Below are positions 7,845 to 16,338 of a DNA stretch of 64,000 bases, one piece after another; position 1 is the stretch's first letter, and each line of letters opens with the position of its first letter. The DNA lies in assembly GCF_013618475.1 (NCBI RefSeq), contig NZ_JABJVN010000001.1, positions 1,206,355 to 1,270,354 on the forward strand. Direction: 5' to 3'. The notes below the pieces were generated by a model. It made no database searches, was not told the origin of the DNA, and saw only the letters and a list, made by a program, of their open reading frames with translations. The DNA comes from Saccharibacillus deserti (GTDB lineage Bacteria; Bacillota; Bacilli; Paenibacillales; Paenibacillaceae). The translations under genes and the position numbers were made by a program.

Positions 7845-9908
7845 TTAATGGATAATAAGTTCGCCGTCGGCATTAAGTCTGGCATGAATATGCCGCTTTT
7901 CGGCGGGCAACTGATAGAACCTTTTTCCTACCTGGAGAATGGTGCCTTCAAAAGCTCGCGCTGCCTGAATTTCAGAATACTCCGGAACATGCAGCTTGGT
8001 CGATGCTCCTCTTGATCCTACTTCATTTACCCGCATCCCTTTACCTGCATAATAGACCCCGCCCCGCAAAAAACCCTGGCTTTCCATATGCCCTTGACAG
8101 TAAATCATGCCTCCATAACATCCTTTGCCGATGACAATATCGCCTCCCGAATAAATATGGCTGTTATGAGCGTAATCAAATTTGGCAAAAACGTGATTTT
8201 CTATCGGGGGTTCGACAAGGGCATACAGATAATCGGTCTGCTGTTTAAACTGATCCAGATCATTTAAATCCAGCAGCAAATCGGTTAACGGATTTAAAAG
8301 TTTCCTGTATAGTTCTTTCGAATATTTTCCCCATTCTTCGTCCAGATACGATTGGTTGCTCTCAATTTTCTCGAACAGCTGGGTAAACGTATCATTTAAA
8401 TATTTGAATTTCCCTTTTAATAAAACGTTCAACAGAGGACCAAGACCCGAAGATTGAAAATCGGTCATTTTGAAAGCCGCTGCATGACTTACCTGATAAA
8501 TAGCCGATTTGAGCAGGACCAATTTGCTGGAAACCTCTTTTAGCAGCGGCTCTATTTCGGCGTAGAGCATGTTGCTTTTCCCCACTGTAATCTTGCTGGA
8601 AATAATGTTAGCTTGAACAATCAAGGACTGGGAAGCAACAATATTCGCCATATTTACGTTGCCGCGAACCAAGATGCTTCCACTTGTATCTACCTTCATT
8701 CCGTCTTGAACCGATCCGCCGATTTCGACATCTCCCTGGAAGTGAATATTGCCGCTGGACAAGTCTACATCGCCGCCGTGCATAAGTTTGGGAATGATGG
8801 AAACTTTGACCTGGTATCCTTGTTGACGGATCTGAGGCATTCCCGATCTGAGCGCAACGGATCGGCTGTCGTCATCTGTCCACGCCGTGCCCTCTCCCTT
8901 CATGGGCACGATCGGATAAACGGGCGGCGCCTCAACCGATTCGCCTTTGATATTGATCCCGGGCACGCCTGGTACAGGTGGAACAATGACACCGAGTATT
9001 TGCCCTTCGCTTGCCGTCGGAAATTCCCGGATTTCCCGATAATCGACGGTTCCATCCTCGCGCTTTCGGGGAAAGGCATGCTGAGTTTCCTTTTCAATCG
9101 GCGTCTGAAAACGTCCATGCGAACCCGGCACAGGAACTAGCCCTTCAGCAATTCGGAAAACGCTCGGTACAACAGAACGGCATGCCTCGACAATCACATC
9201 CTGTTTGATCCCAAAAGTTATATTTTTCTCCTTCAGAGCAGACATCACTTCATCAAGCTGAATTTCTACAGGAAGCCGCACCTCTGAAAATTTAAATTCA
9301 GCCTGATAGCATGGAGCCATGTCCTGGAGAAAACGGTGTACCCGATATCCGGGTTTGACATGCAGCATCAGACTCATCTGGGTTTCATCCGTAACGAGTT
9401 CCCATTCCGGTTCCACATATTCAAGTTCAGGCTCGACGACTATACGGTCATGTTCGCTCACAGGCTCCTGCATTTCCAGCACAACCCCGTTTTTCAGAAC
9501 TTTCGCATGTTGGACAGGTCCGATCAGCGGATATCGTTCCGGAGTCGAACAGATATGGACAACACCTCCTTCTACCCACACTTTCCCTTCGTGCTGCATT
9601 TGAATCGGAGAGAGGGCAACCTCTTCCGAACGGGAAGAGTGAGGCAAAGTTTCAGATCCGTCATTCAAGTCAAGCGTAAGCGAAACCAGCTTGTCCAAAC
9701 TCATGACCGGCTCGAAGGGAACCGAAGCCGGAGCAGCATTCAACGTGACCCGAACGGTGGACGGTTTGGCCGCCAAGCCGAACACCCCTTTGGAGCCGCT
9801 ATCCAATATTTCGATATTTACATTCTCTTTTTGAGTCCCGAGAAGCTCCAGAGCAAGCCGGATCGCTTCGTTAACCGTCTTTCCTTTCGTCACGACATTT
9901 CGTCCCAT
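7845..9908 (-). CDS. Jag_N/FapA (DUF342) family protein
   Basis: 687 residues. The first 50 or so (VTKGKTVNEAIRLALELLG, then a GVFGL turn) match the Jag_N domain; the rest matches the FapA/DUF342 family, with a beta-helix core (repeated short strands around GDVEIGGSVQDGMKVDTSG and similar), a coiled-coil insertion at about 470-580 and a second set of strands. FapA-type proteins are associated with polar or flagellar and c-di-GMP-linked functions in other bacteria, but their biochemistry is poorly known. The ATG at 9908 is chosen because GAGAGG lies nine bases upstream; the ATG at 9917 directly abuts that site. First gene behind the c-di-GMP riboswitch at 9988-10072. Confidence 0.8.
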   Translation of the reverse strand: MGRNVVTKGKTVNEAIRLALELLGTQKENVNIEILDSGSKGVFGLAAKPSTVRVTLNAAPASVPFEPVMSLDKLVSLTLDLNDGSETLPHSSRSEEVALSPIQMQHEGKVWVEGGVVHICSTPERYPLIGPVQHAKVLKNGVVLEMQEPVSEHDRIVVEPELEYVEPEWELVTDETQMSLMLHVKPGYRVHRFLQDMAPCYQAEFKFSEVRLPVEIQLDEVMSALKEKNITFGIKQDVIVEACRSVVPSVFRIAEGLVPVPGSHGRFQTPIEKETQHAFPRKREDGTVDYREIREFPTASEGQILGVIVPPVPGVPGINIKGESVEAPPVYPIVPMKGEGTAWTDDDSRSVALRSGMPQIRQQGYQVKVSIIPKLMHGGDVDLSSGNIHFQGDVEIGGSVQDGMKVDTSGSILVRGNVNMANIVASQSLIVQANIISSKITVGKSNMLYAEIEPLLKEVSSKLVLLKSAIYQVSHAAAFKMTDFQSSGLGPLLNVLLKGKFKYLNDTFTQLFEKIESNQSYLDEEWGKYSKELYRKLLNPLTDLLLDLNDLDQFKQQTDYLYALVEPPIENHVFAKFDYAHNSHIYSGGDIVIGKGCYGGMIYCQGHMESQGFLRGGVYYAGKGMRVNEVGSRGASTKLHVPEYSEIQAARAFEGTILQVGKRFYQLPAEKRHIHARLNADGELIIH

Positions 9909-9918
9909 GAATGTCATC

Positions 9919-9963
9919 CTCTCTTGCTGCAGTACCCGAATCGATTGGAAGAGAGCACTCTTG
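9919..9963 (-). promoter_or_regulatory. Possible Shine-Dalgarno sequestering helix below the riboswitch
   Basis: The ribosome site of the FapA-like gene (AAGAGAG, 9919-9925) is exactly complementary to CTCTCTT at 9949-9955, which can instead pair with AAGAG at 9958-9962. The two pairings exclude each other, as expected of a translation-control switch. Inference from base complementarity only. Confidence 0.4.
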
Positions 9964-9987
9964 CAAACCACTTGTATGCCAAAGAGA

Positions 9988-10072
9988 CCTTTTGGCGGCC
10001 CGGCTGCCTTTTATTTAAGTAGGCCCGTGGCTTTGCGTCCTCCCCTTTCGTAAGAGTTTGCCATTTTCAATT
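9988..10072 (-). promoter_or_regulatory. Cyclic di-GMP-I (GEMM) riboswitch aptamer
   Basis: On the minus strand the leader carries the GEMM-I landmarks in order: GGCAAAC, a GAAA tetraloop closed by C-G (ACGAAAG), GGACGCAAAGCC followed by ACGGGCCTA, and finally GGCAGCCGGGCCGCC. These match the conserved core of the c-di-GMP-I class, including the tetraloop and its receptor. It lies between a strong promoter (10107-10135) and the FapA-like gene, so c-di-GMP very probably controls the downstream operon. No terminator with a T-run follows the aptamer, which points to control of translation. Confidence 0.92.
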
Positions 10073-10106
10073 GATCTCCGGTTCTTTAGACTCTTCTTTT
10101 TGGTTC

Positions 10107-10135
10107 ATTATACCCACCAAGTTTTTTTAAATCAA
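10107..10135 (-). promoter_or_regulatory. Sigma-A promoter of the riboswitch operon
   Basis: Minus-strand TTGATT (10130-10135), 17-base spacer, consensus TATAAT (10107-10112). Transcription would begin about 30 bases before the GEMM aptamer. Confidence 0.85.
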
Positions 10136-10155
10136 TACTTTTTAACTATATATTT

Positions 10156-11289
10156 TTATCGCTTTAAATCAACAGAGATGATACATATGTCATCTGTCTC
10201 CCGAATGGCCAATTTGGCCACTTGTTCAACGAACTTTTCGTTGGAAAGGTGCTGAAATTCCTGCGTGTAACTGCCCAAGCTGAATATGGACTCTTTCATA
10301 GACAAACCGGGCTGCTCAATAAGTCCATCCGTATAAAGAAGAATTTTGGAGAGGCGATCGATAGGCTCGGTCTGAACGTTTCCCCGGATATCCTTTTTGA
10401 TACCGATCGGAATAGTGGTTCCTTTCAACTGCCGAATTTCTCCCTCCTTCGAAAAAATCAGAGCTGGCGGATGGCCGGCATTGAAATAATGAAGCAGCCG
10501 GGTTTCCAGGTCGATTAAAAGATAAATAGCCGTCAAATATACGGTATGTTTGCTGTTTTTGAACAAATTCAGCACTTTCATGTTCAGCTCTTCACAGACC
10601 GAATGCGGATCAATCAGCCTCCCCACTAATCCGTCGAGAAGCGAACGGATCGACATGCTGATCAGCGCCGCGGAAAGTCCATGGCCCGAAACGTCAAGCA
10701 GCAAAACGGCATATTTGTTTCGGCCCACTTCCGCCCAGTAGAACATATCTCCGGATACTTCGTCCGATTGGATATACTTACCGTGAATCCGGATCGAGTC
10801 ATTGACAATAGGAAGACTAAGCACACTGCTTTGAAGATGCTTGGCCAACTGCAGTTCTTTCTCCATTTTCATTTCGCGATTTTTACGGATGTCCATTTCC
10901 TTCTTCAATTTCAAAGCGGACTTTACACGGGCAAGCAGTTCGAATTCGGGGCTTCCTTTTTCGATAAAATCCATACCACCCGCGTTGAAAGCTTCCTTGA
11001 ACATCGTGCGGTTGCCAGTCAAAAAAATGATTGGTAAATCAGCATAGACTTTATGCTCTTTTATCGTGCGGCAGGCAGCAATACCGTCCATGCCGGGCAT
11101 GACAATATCAAGCAAAATCAAATCGACATCGGCAGGCTTTCGTGGAGGATTTCCATCTTTAAGACCGAGAATTTGAAGAGCACCGAGAGCGCAATCTGCC
11201 GTTCGAATCTTAGAATAGCCGGCTCTTTCCAAAATCCCTTTCAAATATAAAAGGTTTAATTTGGAATCATCGACAATTAGTATACCCAT
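10156..11289 (-). CDS. Response regulator with C-terminal PP2C (SpoIIE/RsbU-type) phosphatase
   Basis: 377 residues: receiver domain (about 1-130, IVDDSK at the pocket, phospho-acceptor Asp61 in LLDIVMPGMDG, Lys in FIEKGS), a short helical linker (about 130-165, charged coiled-coil), then a SpoIIE-type PP2C domain with its metal ligands (SGDMFYW, LLLDVSGHGLSAAL, YTDGLIEQ, TDDICIISV). Such proteins dephosphorylate a STAS antagonist when the receiver is phosphorylated. The likely substrate is the STAS protein encoded at 7507. A good AAGGAG site lies before the ATG. The gene stands alone between the terminator at 11376-11404 and the promoter of the riboswitch operon; no terminator follows it, so some read-through is possible. 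Confidence 0.88.
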   Translation of the reverse strand: MGILIVDDSKLNLLYLKGILERAGYSKIRTADCALGALQILGLKDGNPPRKPADVDLILLDIVMPGMDGIAACRTIKEHKVYADLPIIFLTGNRTMFKEAFNAGGMDFIEKGSPEFELLARVKSALKLKKEMDIRKNREMKMEKELQLAKHLQSSVLSLPIVNDSIRIHGKYIQSDEVSGDMFYWAEVGRNKYAVLLLDVSGHGLSAALISMSIRSLLDGLVGRLIDPHSVCEELNMKVLNLFKNSKHTVYLTAIYLLIDLETRLLHYFNAGHPPALIFSKEGEIRQLKGTTIPIGIKKDIRGNVQTEPIDRLSKILLYTDGLIEQPGLSMKESIFSLGSYTQEFQHLSNEKFVEQVAKLAIRETDDICIISVDLKR

Positions 11290-11375
11290 GGCGCTACTCC
11301 TTCAGATAGGTTATCTATATATTCGTCAAAACAAGAAAATTTATGTATAGAAATCCAGAATAAATTTGAACCCAA

Positions 11376-11404
11376 CAAAAAAGGACCGCCTTTGCAGGCG
11401 ATCC
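11376..11404 (-). terminator. Rho-independent terminator after the rsbQ-PAS pair
   Basis: 8-bp stem with a six-base loop (GGATCGCC paired with GGCGGTCC on the minus strand, one G-T pair) and six T residues directly after it. Confidence 0.75.
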
Positions 11405-11415
11405 AAACTGTCCAT

Positions 11416-11925
11416 TTACAGAAAACCTTCATTGCTATGGTCAATCCTTTTTTCCATTTCGAGCAGCTCTCGCTTTAATTGGTCCAAACGATTTTCCGCT
11501 TCCTGCAATTTGTTCTTTACGCTCTGAAGGCGATAATGCGCGTTTCGCGTTTCGCTCTCCGCCTTGTTGAGCTGTTTCTCGTACTCAATTCTGCGGTGAA
11601 GAGGAAAAAGAATGCAGTCGTACCGAATTCCGTCTTTCGATTCACGTCGAACAGCATTGAACAGTACGGGCGTTTCAATTTTTTCGAGCGAATATAACGA
11701 CAGAAACATTTCGTCCACTTTGCCGTTCAACGTAATTAAAGTGTTGAAATAAATTTGGAACAGCAGGCAGCTCGATTTGGAAAGAATATACTCGATTTTC
11801 ATTCCTTTTAATATTTCTTCTTCATACCCCAACAACGAAGCCAGGGTTCGGTTGACGTCTAAAATACGATTATCTTCCGACAAAGACAGATAACCGCACG
11901 GGGCTTCCCTCATGATCATGTCCAA
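11416..11925 (-). CDS. Stand-alone PAS protein with C-terminal coiled coil (RsbP sensor-half like)
   Basis: 169 residues: a PAS domain (about 1-115; GYLSLSEDNRILDVNRTLASLLGY is split by strands typical of PAS) and a heptad-rich coiled coil (about 118-165). In B. subtilis RsbP, PAS and coiled coil precede a PP2C domain and RsbQ is the partner. Here the PP2C part is absent and the gene lies three bases after rsbQ, so this looks like the sensor half of RsbP encoded separately. A TTG start at 11925 fits the GGGGAAAG site seven bases before it; ATG codons at 11919 and 11913 are alternatives. A bound small ligand cannot be predicted. Confidence 0.7.
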   Translation of the reverse strand: MDMIMREAPCGYLSLSEDNRILDVNRTLASLLGYEEEILKGMKIEYILSKSSCLLFQIYFNTLITLNGKVDEMFLSLYSLEKIETPVLFNAVRRESKDGIRYDCILFPLHRRIEYEKQLNKAESETRNAHYRLQSVKNKLQEAENRLDQLKRELLEMEKRIDHSNEGFL

Positions 11926-11928
11926 AGC

Positions 11929-12768
11929 TTATCTTTCCCCATCGTGATCTTCGCCTATAGCGGAATCGGACAAATATTCGCGAATCAAACGAACCGTTTC
12001 GTCGGGATGGCTCAAATGCGGGCAGTGCCCCGTAGCCTGCATCAGCCTGTATTCACTTTTTTTCAATTTTTGATTCATATATTCGCCAACCGCTATCGGG
12101 GCGATTACGTCTTCCCGGCATTGAAGAATCAAGGACGGAACCGAGACAAGAGGCAGATCTTTCCGATTGTCGGAAAAGAAAGTCGCCATCGAAAAACGTA
12201 AAGCGATATCAGGATCGATGCTGCAAAAATTGCTTTCCAGTTCGGCAGCCAATTCGGGCCGATCCGGATTTTGCGCAACCGCAAGGGCAAGATTGCCGGC
12301 CCAGCCCATAAAATTCTGTTCAAGCAGTTCGACCAATCCTTCCAGCTGCTCCTGATCGAATCCCCCGTAATAGTCGTCGGACGGATCATTGAGGTAATAA
12401 GGAGAAGGGCCGATCAGCACAAGACGATTGAAATGCTTGGGTTCTTGGATAGACGCCATCAGTCCAATCATTGCGCCTACCGAATGGCCGACGAAAATAG
12501 CGTCCTGTGCACCAATAGCTTGGCAAACCTCAATGACATCTTGAACGTAACCCGAAAGGCTGCCGTAGCGTTCAGGCGTATAAGCATGCAAATCGGATTT
12601 TCCGGTTCCTACATAGTCGAACAAGACGATCCGATAACTTCGTTGAAATTGTTCAGTAACCAGACGAAACATATGTTGATCGCAACCGAAACCAGGCGCG
12701 AAAATCATATATTGAGTTCCTTCGCCAAAAATCTTTACATTATTGCGCAATAAAACCGAAGAATTCAT
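11929..12768 (-). CDS. rsbQ: RsbQ-like alpha/beta hydrolase
   Basis: 279 residues that read like B. subtilis RsbQ from end to end (IMFAPGFGCDQ-type N-terminus, VGTGKSD, PSPYYLND). The catalytic triad is intact and at almost the same numbering: Ser96 in GHSVGAM, Asp220 in QCREDVIAP and His248 in TGHCPHLSHPDE. RsbQ is required for the energy-stress phosphatase RsbP in B. subtilis, probably by supplying or processing a ligand of its PAS domain. Here it is paired with a free PAS protein. The ATG at 12768 has GGAGG ten bases upstream; a TTG directly before it is possible. Confidence 0.92.
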   Translation of the reverse strand: MNSSVLLRNNVKIFGEGTQYMIFAPGFGCDQHMFRLVTEQFQRSYRIVLFDYVGTGKSDLHAYTPERYGSLSGYVQDVIEVCQAIGAQDAIFVGHSVGAMIGLMASIQEPKHFNRLVLIGPSPYYLNDPSDDYYGGFDQEQLEGLVELLEQNFMGWAGNLALAVAQNPDRPELAAELESNFCSIDPDIALRFSMATFFSDNRKDLPLVSVPSLILQCREDVIAPIAVGEYMNQKLKKSEYRLMQATGHCPHLSHPDETVRLIREYLSDSAIGEDHDGER

Positions 12769-12910
12769 CAAACCCGGACCTCCAATCGATTATGCGAAAA
12801 TAGTATTTCTTTGAATCCCAGTTTACAAAATTCAAGCCTTATTCTTATCCATTCTACCTTCAATAGTCTTCCCCTTCTAGCAAAAATGAAAATTCCACAA
12901 GAAAAAGATT

Positions 12911-12940
12911 AAAAAAGCCTCGGTTTAGTTTCCCGAAGCT
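12911..12940 (-). terminator. Rho-independent terminator of yebC
   Basis: 8-bp stem (12916-12923 with 12933-12940, one wobble pair) followed on the minus strand by six T residues. Confidence 0.75.
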
Positions 12941-12949
12941 CCAGTCATT

Positions 12950-13669
12950 CTATTCTTCCGAATCCACATTATGGTAGACCTGCTGTACATCTTCAAGATC
13001 TTCGAGCGCATCGATCATTTTGTCGAACTGCTTCTCGGAATCGCCGTCGAGCGATACGAACGTCTGCGGCAGCATCGTGATTTCGGCTACCGTAAATTCT
13101 TCGATCCCCGCACCGCGCAGCGCTTCCTGCACCGCATGAAATTGATCCGGCGCCGCGTAGATAATAACGGAATCGTCTTCGGTTACGATATCGCGCGCAT
13201 CCACATCCGCTTCCATCAGCAGTTCGAGCACCTGCTCTTCATCTTTGCCTTCGATGCCGATGACGGCCGTCTCGTCGAACATGTAAGCGACCGATCCGCT
13301 GACGCCAAGGTTTCCGCCGTTTTTGCTGAATGCGGAACGTACGTCTGAAGCGGTCCGGTTGACGTTGTTCGTCAGCGTATCCACGATCACCATCGCTCCG
13401 TTCGGGCCAAAGCCTTCATAACGCAGCTCCGTGTAGGTCTCGTCGCCGCTGCCTTTGGCTTTGTCCATCGCCCGGTCGATGATTGCTTTGGGAACGTTAT
13501 AAGTCTTGGCGCGTTCGAGCACGACTTTCAGAGCACGGTTCGATTCCGGATCCGGCTCGCCTTTTTTGGCCGCCACATAAATTTCAACGCCGAATTTGGC
13601 ATAGACCCGGCTGGTGTTGGCATCTTTGGAAGCCTTCTTTTCCTTGATATTGTTCCATTTACGACCCAT
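12950..13669 (-). CDS. YebC/TACO1 family protein, YebC2 type
   Basis: 239 residues starting [20 protein letters not shown], typical of the Firmicutes YeeI or YebC2 branch. Conserved segments are [28 protein letters not shown] and the [14 protein letters not shown] stretch. The family was long annotated as transcription regulators; later work on YebC/TACO1 members points to a role in translation of proline-rich stretches, so the older label should be used with care. A frame remains open upstream to 13810 but has no matching family sequence; the ATG at 13669 starts the conserved part. Its ribosome site (GCGGGAT) is weak. Confidence 0.92.
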   Translation of the reverse strand: MGRKWNNIKEKKASKDANTSRVYAKFGVEIYVAAKKGEPDPESNRALKVVLERAKTYNVPKAIIDRAMDKAKGSGDETYTELRYEGFGPNGAMVIVDTLTNNVNRTASDVRSAFSKNGGNLGVSGSVAYMFDETAVIGIEGKDEEQVLELLMEADVDARDIVTEDDSVIIYAAPDQFHAVQEALRGAGIEEFTVAEITMLPQTFVSLDGDSEKQFDKMIDALEDLEDVQQVYHNVDSEE

Positions 13670-13802
13670 ATCTATCCCGCTCGCTTTCCATGAATAGGTT
13701 ACGTTCTTGAATTCACACCCATATATTGTAGCCTGAAAAAGACGCCGTAACAAGTGCCGCCTGCCTGTACACTCTGCCGGGCGGAAGCCGGGAGCCTGCC
13801 TG

Positions 13803-14225
13803 TCAGGCATCCCCGCTCAGTTTGTTGAACGCCCGCCGGGCATTCTGCAAGAAGAATTCCCGCTGCTTCCGCTCTTGCGCGGACAGATCGCCCTGAAGAC
13901 GATGTTCGGCTTCGCCGATCGCCAGATGCAGACTCTCCTTGAGCGCGCTGCGTTCCGCATCGTTCAACAGCCCTTTGAGCTTGTCCGTAATATTTGGCGT
14001 GTACGGCATGCGATTATATTCTTCGGCACTGATTGTTCTTACATCCAGATAGGTGTTTTTCACTTCAATAATCGTGCTTGGCGCACGCAGCGTTTTGTCC
14101 GTTTCCACGACGACACATTTATTGACGTGATCCGGATATACATTGATAATCTTCTGTCTGATTCCCAACATACCGCAAATCCGGCTGAATGGAATCCGGT
14201 GTTCCCGGCTGACTTCATCCGACAT
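13803..14225 (-). CDS. Hypothetical protein
   Basis: 140 residues, not recognised. The N-terminal half is mixed strand and helix ([21 protein letters not shown]), the C-terminal half (about 80-140) is helical and charged, with many Glu, Arg and Gln residues. No signal peptide or membrane helix. The ATG at 14225 follows GGAGGAG at correct distance. It lies upstream of yebC in the same direction with a 133-base gap. Confidence 0.65.
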   Translation of the reverse strand: MSDEVSREHRIPFSRICGMLGIRQKIINVYPDHVNKCVVVETDKTLRAPSTIIEVKNTYLDVRTISAEEYNRMPYTPNITDKLKGLLNDAERSALKESLHLAIGEAEHRLQGDLSAQERKQREFFLQNARRAFNKLSGDA

Positions 14226-14307
14226 AGCCTCTCCTCCGTTCCCGCATCGGTCCTCGCGAACCGGATAATTCAAGCATATCATAATCGGCTCAAAACGGCT
14301 TCATCCA

Positions 14308-14337
14308 TTGACAAACCGTTTGATTTTTCGATATAGT
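14308..14337 (+). promoter_or_regulatory. Sigma-A promoter of the MFS transporter gene
   Basis: Consensus TTGACA (14308-14313), 18-base spacer, TATAGT (14332-14337). Overlapping and just after the -10 is a short dyad TTGTTAAGACAA (14336-14347) that could be a repressor operator. Confidence 0.7.
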
Positions 14338-14399
14338 TGTTAAGACAATTATTAAAAAGTTTCCTTTTCTTTTTAAAGAATGGATAGAACGGAGTCGAT

Positions 14400-15608
14400 A
14401 TGAACAAAGAAGCTTTATGGAGTCGTCCTTTTTTAACGATCAGTTTCAGCAGTTTTTTTATTTTTATCAATTTTTATATTCTTGCCGTGACTCTGCCGGA
14501 GTACGCTTTGGCGAATCTGGGCGGAAGTCCGAACAGCATCGGGCTGGTGACGACGATCTTCGTGATTGCCGCCGTTCTGTTCCGGCCGCTGACCGGCAAA
14601 TGGCTGGACGAGATCAACCGCAAAAAACTGCTCGTTTTCTCGGTGATTATGTTTGCCGCCTGCAGTTTGTTTTATGTATGGATCGATAATTATGCCCTGC
14701 TGTTGGTTCTGCGATTCGTGCACGGGATTTCTTTTGGCATTGCGGCCACGACCACTTCCACCGTTGTGTTGGACGTCATCCCGAGAGAACGCAAAGGCGA
14801 AGGGATCGGCTACTTCACTCTTTTCATGAGCCTTGCCATGGTGTTCGGACCTTTCATCGGTCTGTCGGTCTCGTCCGGCGCCGGTTATCCGGTCCTGTTC
14901 TTCTTGATTGTGATCTTCGGGATGCTCGCCTGTTTGTTCGGTGTTATCACTCCGATTCCCAAACGCGACATTCAACCCAGCGATCTGGGAGCCTGGCATT
15001 TCAAACGTTTCATTGAACCCCGCGCCGTTCCGATTGCTGCGGCCGGATTTCTGATCGCGTTCGCTTACGGAGCGATTTCGACCTTTATTTCGGTTTATGC
15101 GAATTCTTTGGGCCTCAAGAGCGCTGCAAGCTATTTCTTTGTCGTGTTCGCCGCGGCCGTACTGCTGTCCCGTCCCTTTACCGGCCGGCTGTTTGACCGG
15201 CGAGGCGCTCATATGCTCGTGTATCCCGGGATTGCTTTGTTTGCGTTAGGCCTGCTCGCCCTCAGTCAGGTCCAGTCCGCCCTATTCTTTCTGGTGACGG
15301 CCGCTGTGATCGGTCTCGGTTACGGGGCGATCATTCCGAGCTTCCAAACGCTTGCCGTGCAGTCCGCCCCCGCTCACCGAAGCGGCTTGGCTACCGGCAC
15401 CTACTTTGTCCTGTTCGATCTGGGGTACGGCCTGGGATCTTATCTGCTCGGCCTGGCTGCGTCGTCGGCCGGTTACCGCGTAATGTATCTGATTGGAGGC
15501 GCCGCGGCTCTGATCGCCCTGTTGTCTTATTACCTGCTGTATCATCGGCCGCTGCGGCGCAAGCATGGGCAGAGCCCGGCTGGCGCAGCCTATAAAGCCT
15601 CCTTGTAG
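14400..15608 (+). CDS. MFS transporter (drug/metabolite exporter type)
   Basis: 402 residues with 12 predicted membrane helices. The loop between helices 2 and 3 carries a variant of the MFS motif (FRPLTGKWLDEINRKKLL), repeated in the second half as SRPFTGRLFDRRGAHML, the pattern of the DHA1-like proton antiporters. Substrate cannot be read from the sequence. An ACGGAG site precedes the ATG. It is a single gene with its own promoter (14308-14337) and terminator (15651-15681). Confidence 0.88.
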   Translation: MNKEALWSRPFLTISFSSFFIFINFYILAVTLPEYALANLGGSPNSIGLVTTIFVIAAVLFRPLTGKWLDEINRKKLLVFSVIMFAACSLFYVWIDNYALLLVLRFVHGISFGIAATTTSTVVLDVIPRERKGEGIGYFTLFMSLAMVFGPFIGLSVSSGAGYPVLFFLIVIFGMLACLFGVITPIPKRDIQPSDLGAWHFKRFIEPRAVPIAAAGFLIAFAYGAISTFISVYANSLGLKSAASYFFVVFAAAVLLSRPFTGRLFDRRGAHMLVYPGIALFALGLLALSQVQSALFFLVTAAVIGLGYGAIIPSFQTLAVQSAPAHRSGLATGTYFVLFDLGYGLGSYLLGLAASSAGYRVMYLIGGAAALIALLSYYLLYHRPLRRKHGQSPAGAAYKASL

Positions 15609-15650
15609 CAGGCGCGGTCTTCTCTCGGGAAGGCAGCCGCTCCGCACAGC

Positions 15651-15681
15651 AAAGACCGGAAGATAACCCTTCCGGTCTTTT
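15651..15681 (+). terminator. Rho-independent terminator of the MFS gene
   Basis: 11-bp perfect stem (15651-15661 with 15670-15680) with an eight-base loop and a short T tract; it could serve the opposing gene as well. Confidence 0.75.
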
Positions 15682-15759
15682 GGTCTGTCCGCTATTCGGA
15701 TTTGCAGCGGCGGAAGACTCATTTGTCTTCCGTATAGGGACGATCGCCGCGGCCGATAA

Positions 15760-16302
15760 TCAGGTTGGAAGCCTCATGCCGGAAGTGGCCGAGGTGCCGT
15801 CTTCGTCGAAATAAGAGGTATTGGTCGCTCCGCTGCGCCGGAACACTTCATAAATCCGGCTCCGCATCGCCTCGTCCTCATCGACCATCACGAGAATTTC
15901 GCCTGCCTGCACACGTTCGTCGTAATATTCGGCTTCTTTCTCCGGAATGCCCAGACCGATAAATCCACCCGCCAATCCGCCGACTCCCGCTCCAAGCGTG
16001 GCTCCCGCCAGTCCCGCGGCAATCGGTCCGGCTGCCAGCAGCGGCCCGATGCCCGGAATCGCCAGCGCACCCAAACTTGCGAGGACTCCGGCCGCTCCGC
16101 CAAGCGTCCCTCCTGTTAGGACGCCGGCCGTCATCCCTTCCGGTGCTTTAGTCCCGGTTTCTTGGCGAATTTCTTCCGATTCCTTGGTATGTTTAGCCAC
16201 AACCGAAATATTTTCCCGGTCGAATCCCGCTTCCGTCAGTGCATGAATAGCCTGAACGGCTTCTTCTTCATGCTTGAATGTGGCCGAAATTTTCTTTTTC
16301 AT
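15760..16302 (-). CDS. General stress protein 17M-like (YflT-type) protein
   Basis: 180 residues: an N-terminal YflT or GSP17M-type domain (about 1-55; TFKHEEEAVQAIHALTEAGF, ISVVAKH), a long Gly/Ala-rich hydrophobic centre (about 58-120) that resembles glycine-zipper membrane segments, and an acidic C-terminus. Proteins of this family are members of the sigma-B general stress regulon in Bacillus; molecular function is unknown. The ATG at 16302 is chosen because GGGAGGA lies six bases upstream, while the ATG at 16308 abuts it. A sigma-B-like promoter is found at 16339-16364, in line with the family. Confidence 0.82.
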   Translation of the reverse strand: MKKKISATFKHEEEAVQAIHALTEAGFDRENISVVAKHTKESEEIRQETGTKAPEGMTAGVLTGGTLGGAAGVLASLGALAIPGIGPLLAAGPIAAGLAGATLGAGVGGLAGGFIGLGIPEKEAEYYDERVQAGEILVMVDEDEAMRSRIYEVFRRSGATNTSYFDEDGTSATSGMRLPT

Positions 16303-16338
16303 GCCCATTCCTCCCTGTTTTATCGATATGCCTCTTTT

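Noticed and set aside
13670-13810. N-terminal extension of YebC by 47 residues
   Set aside because: The extension has no family similarity, and the normal family N-terminus begins at 13669.
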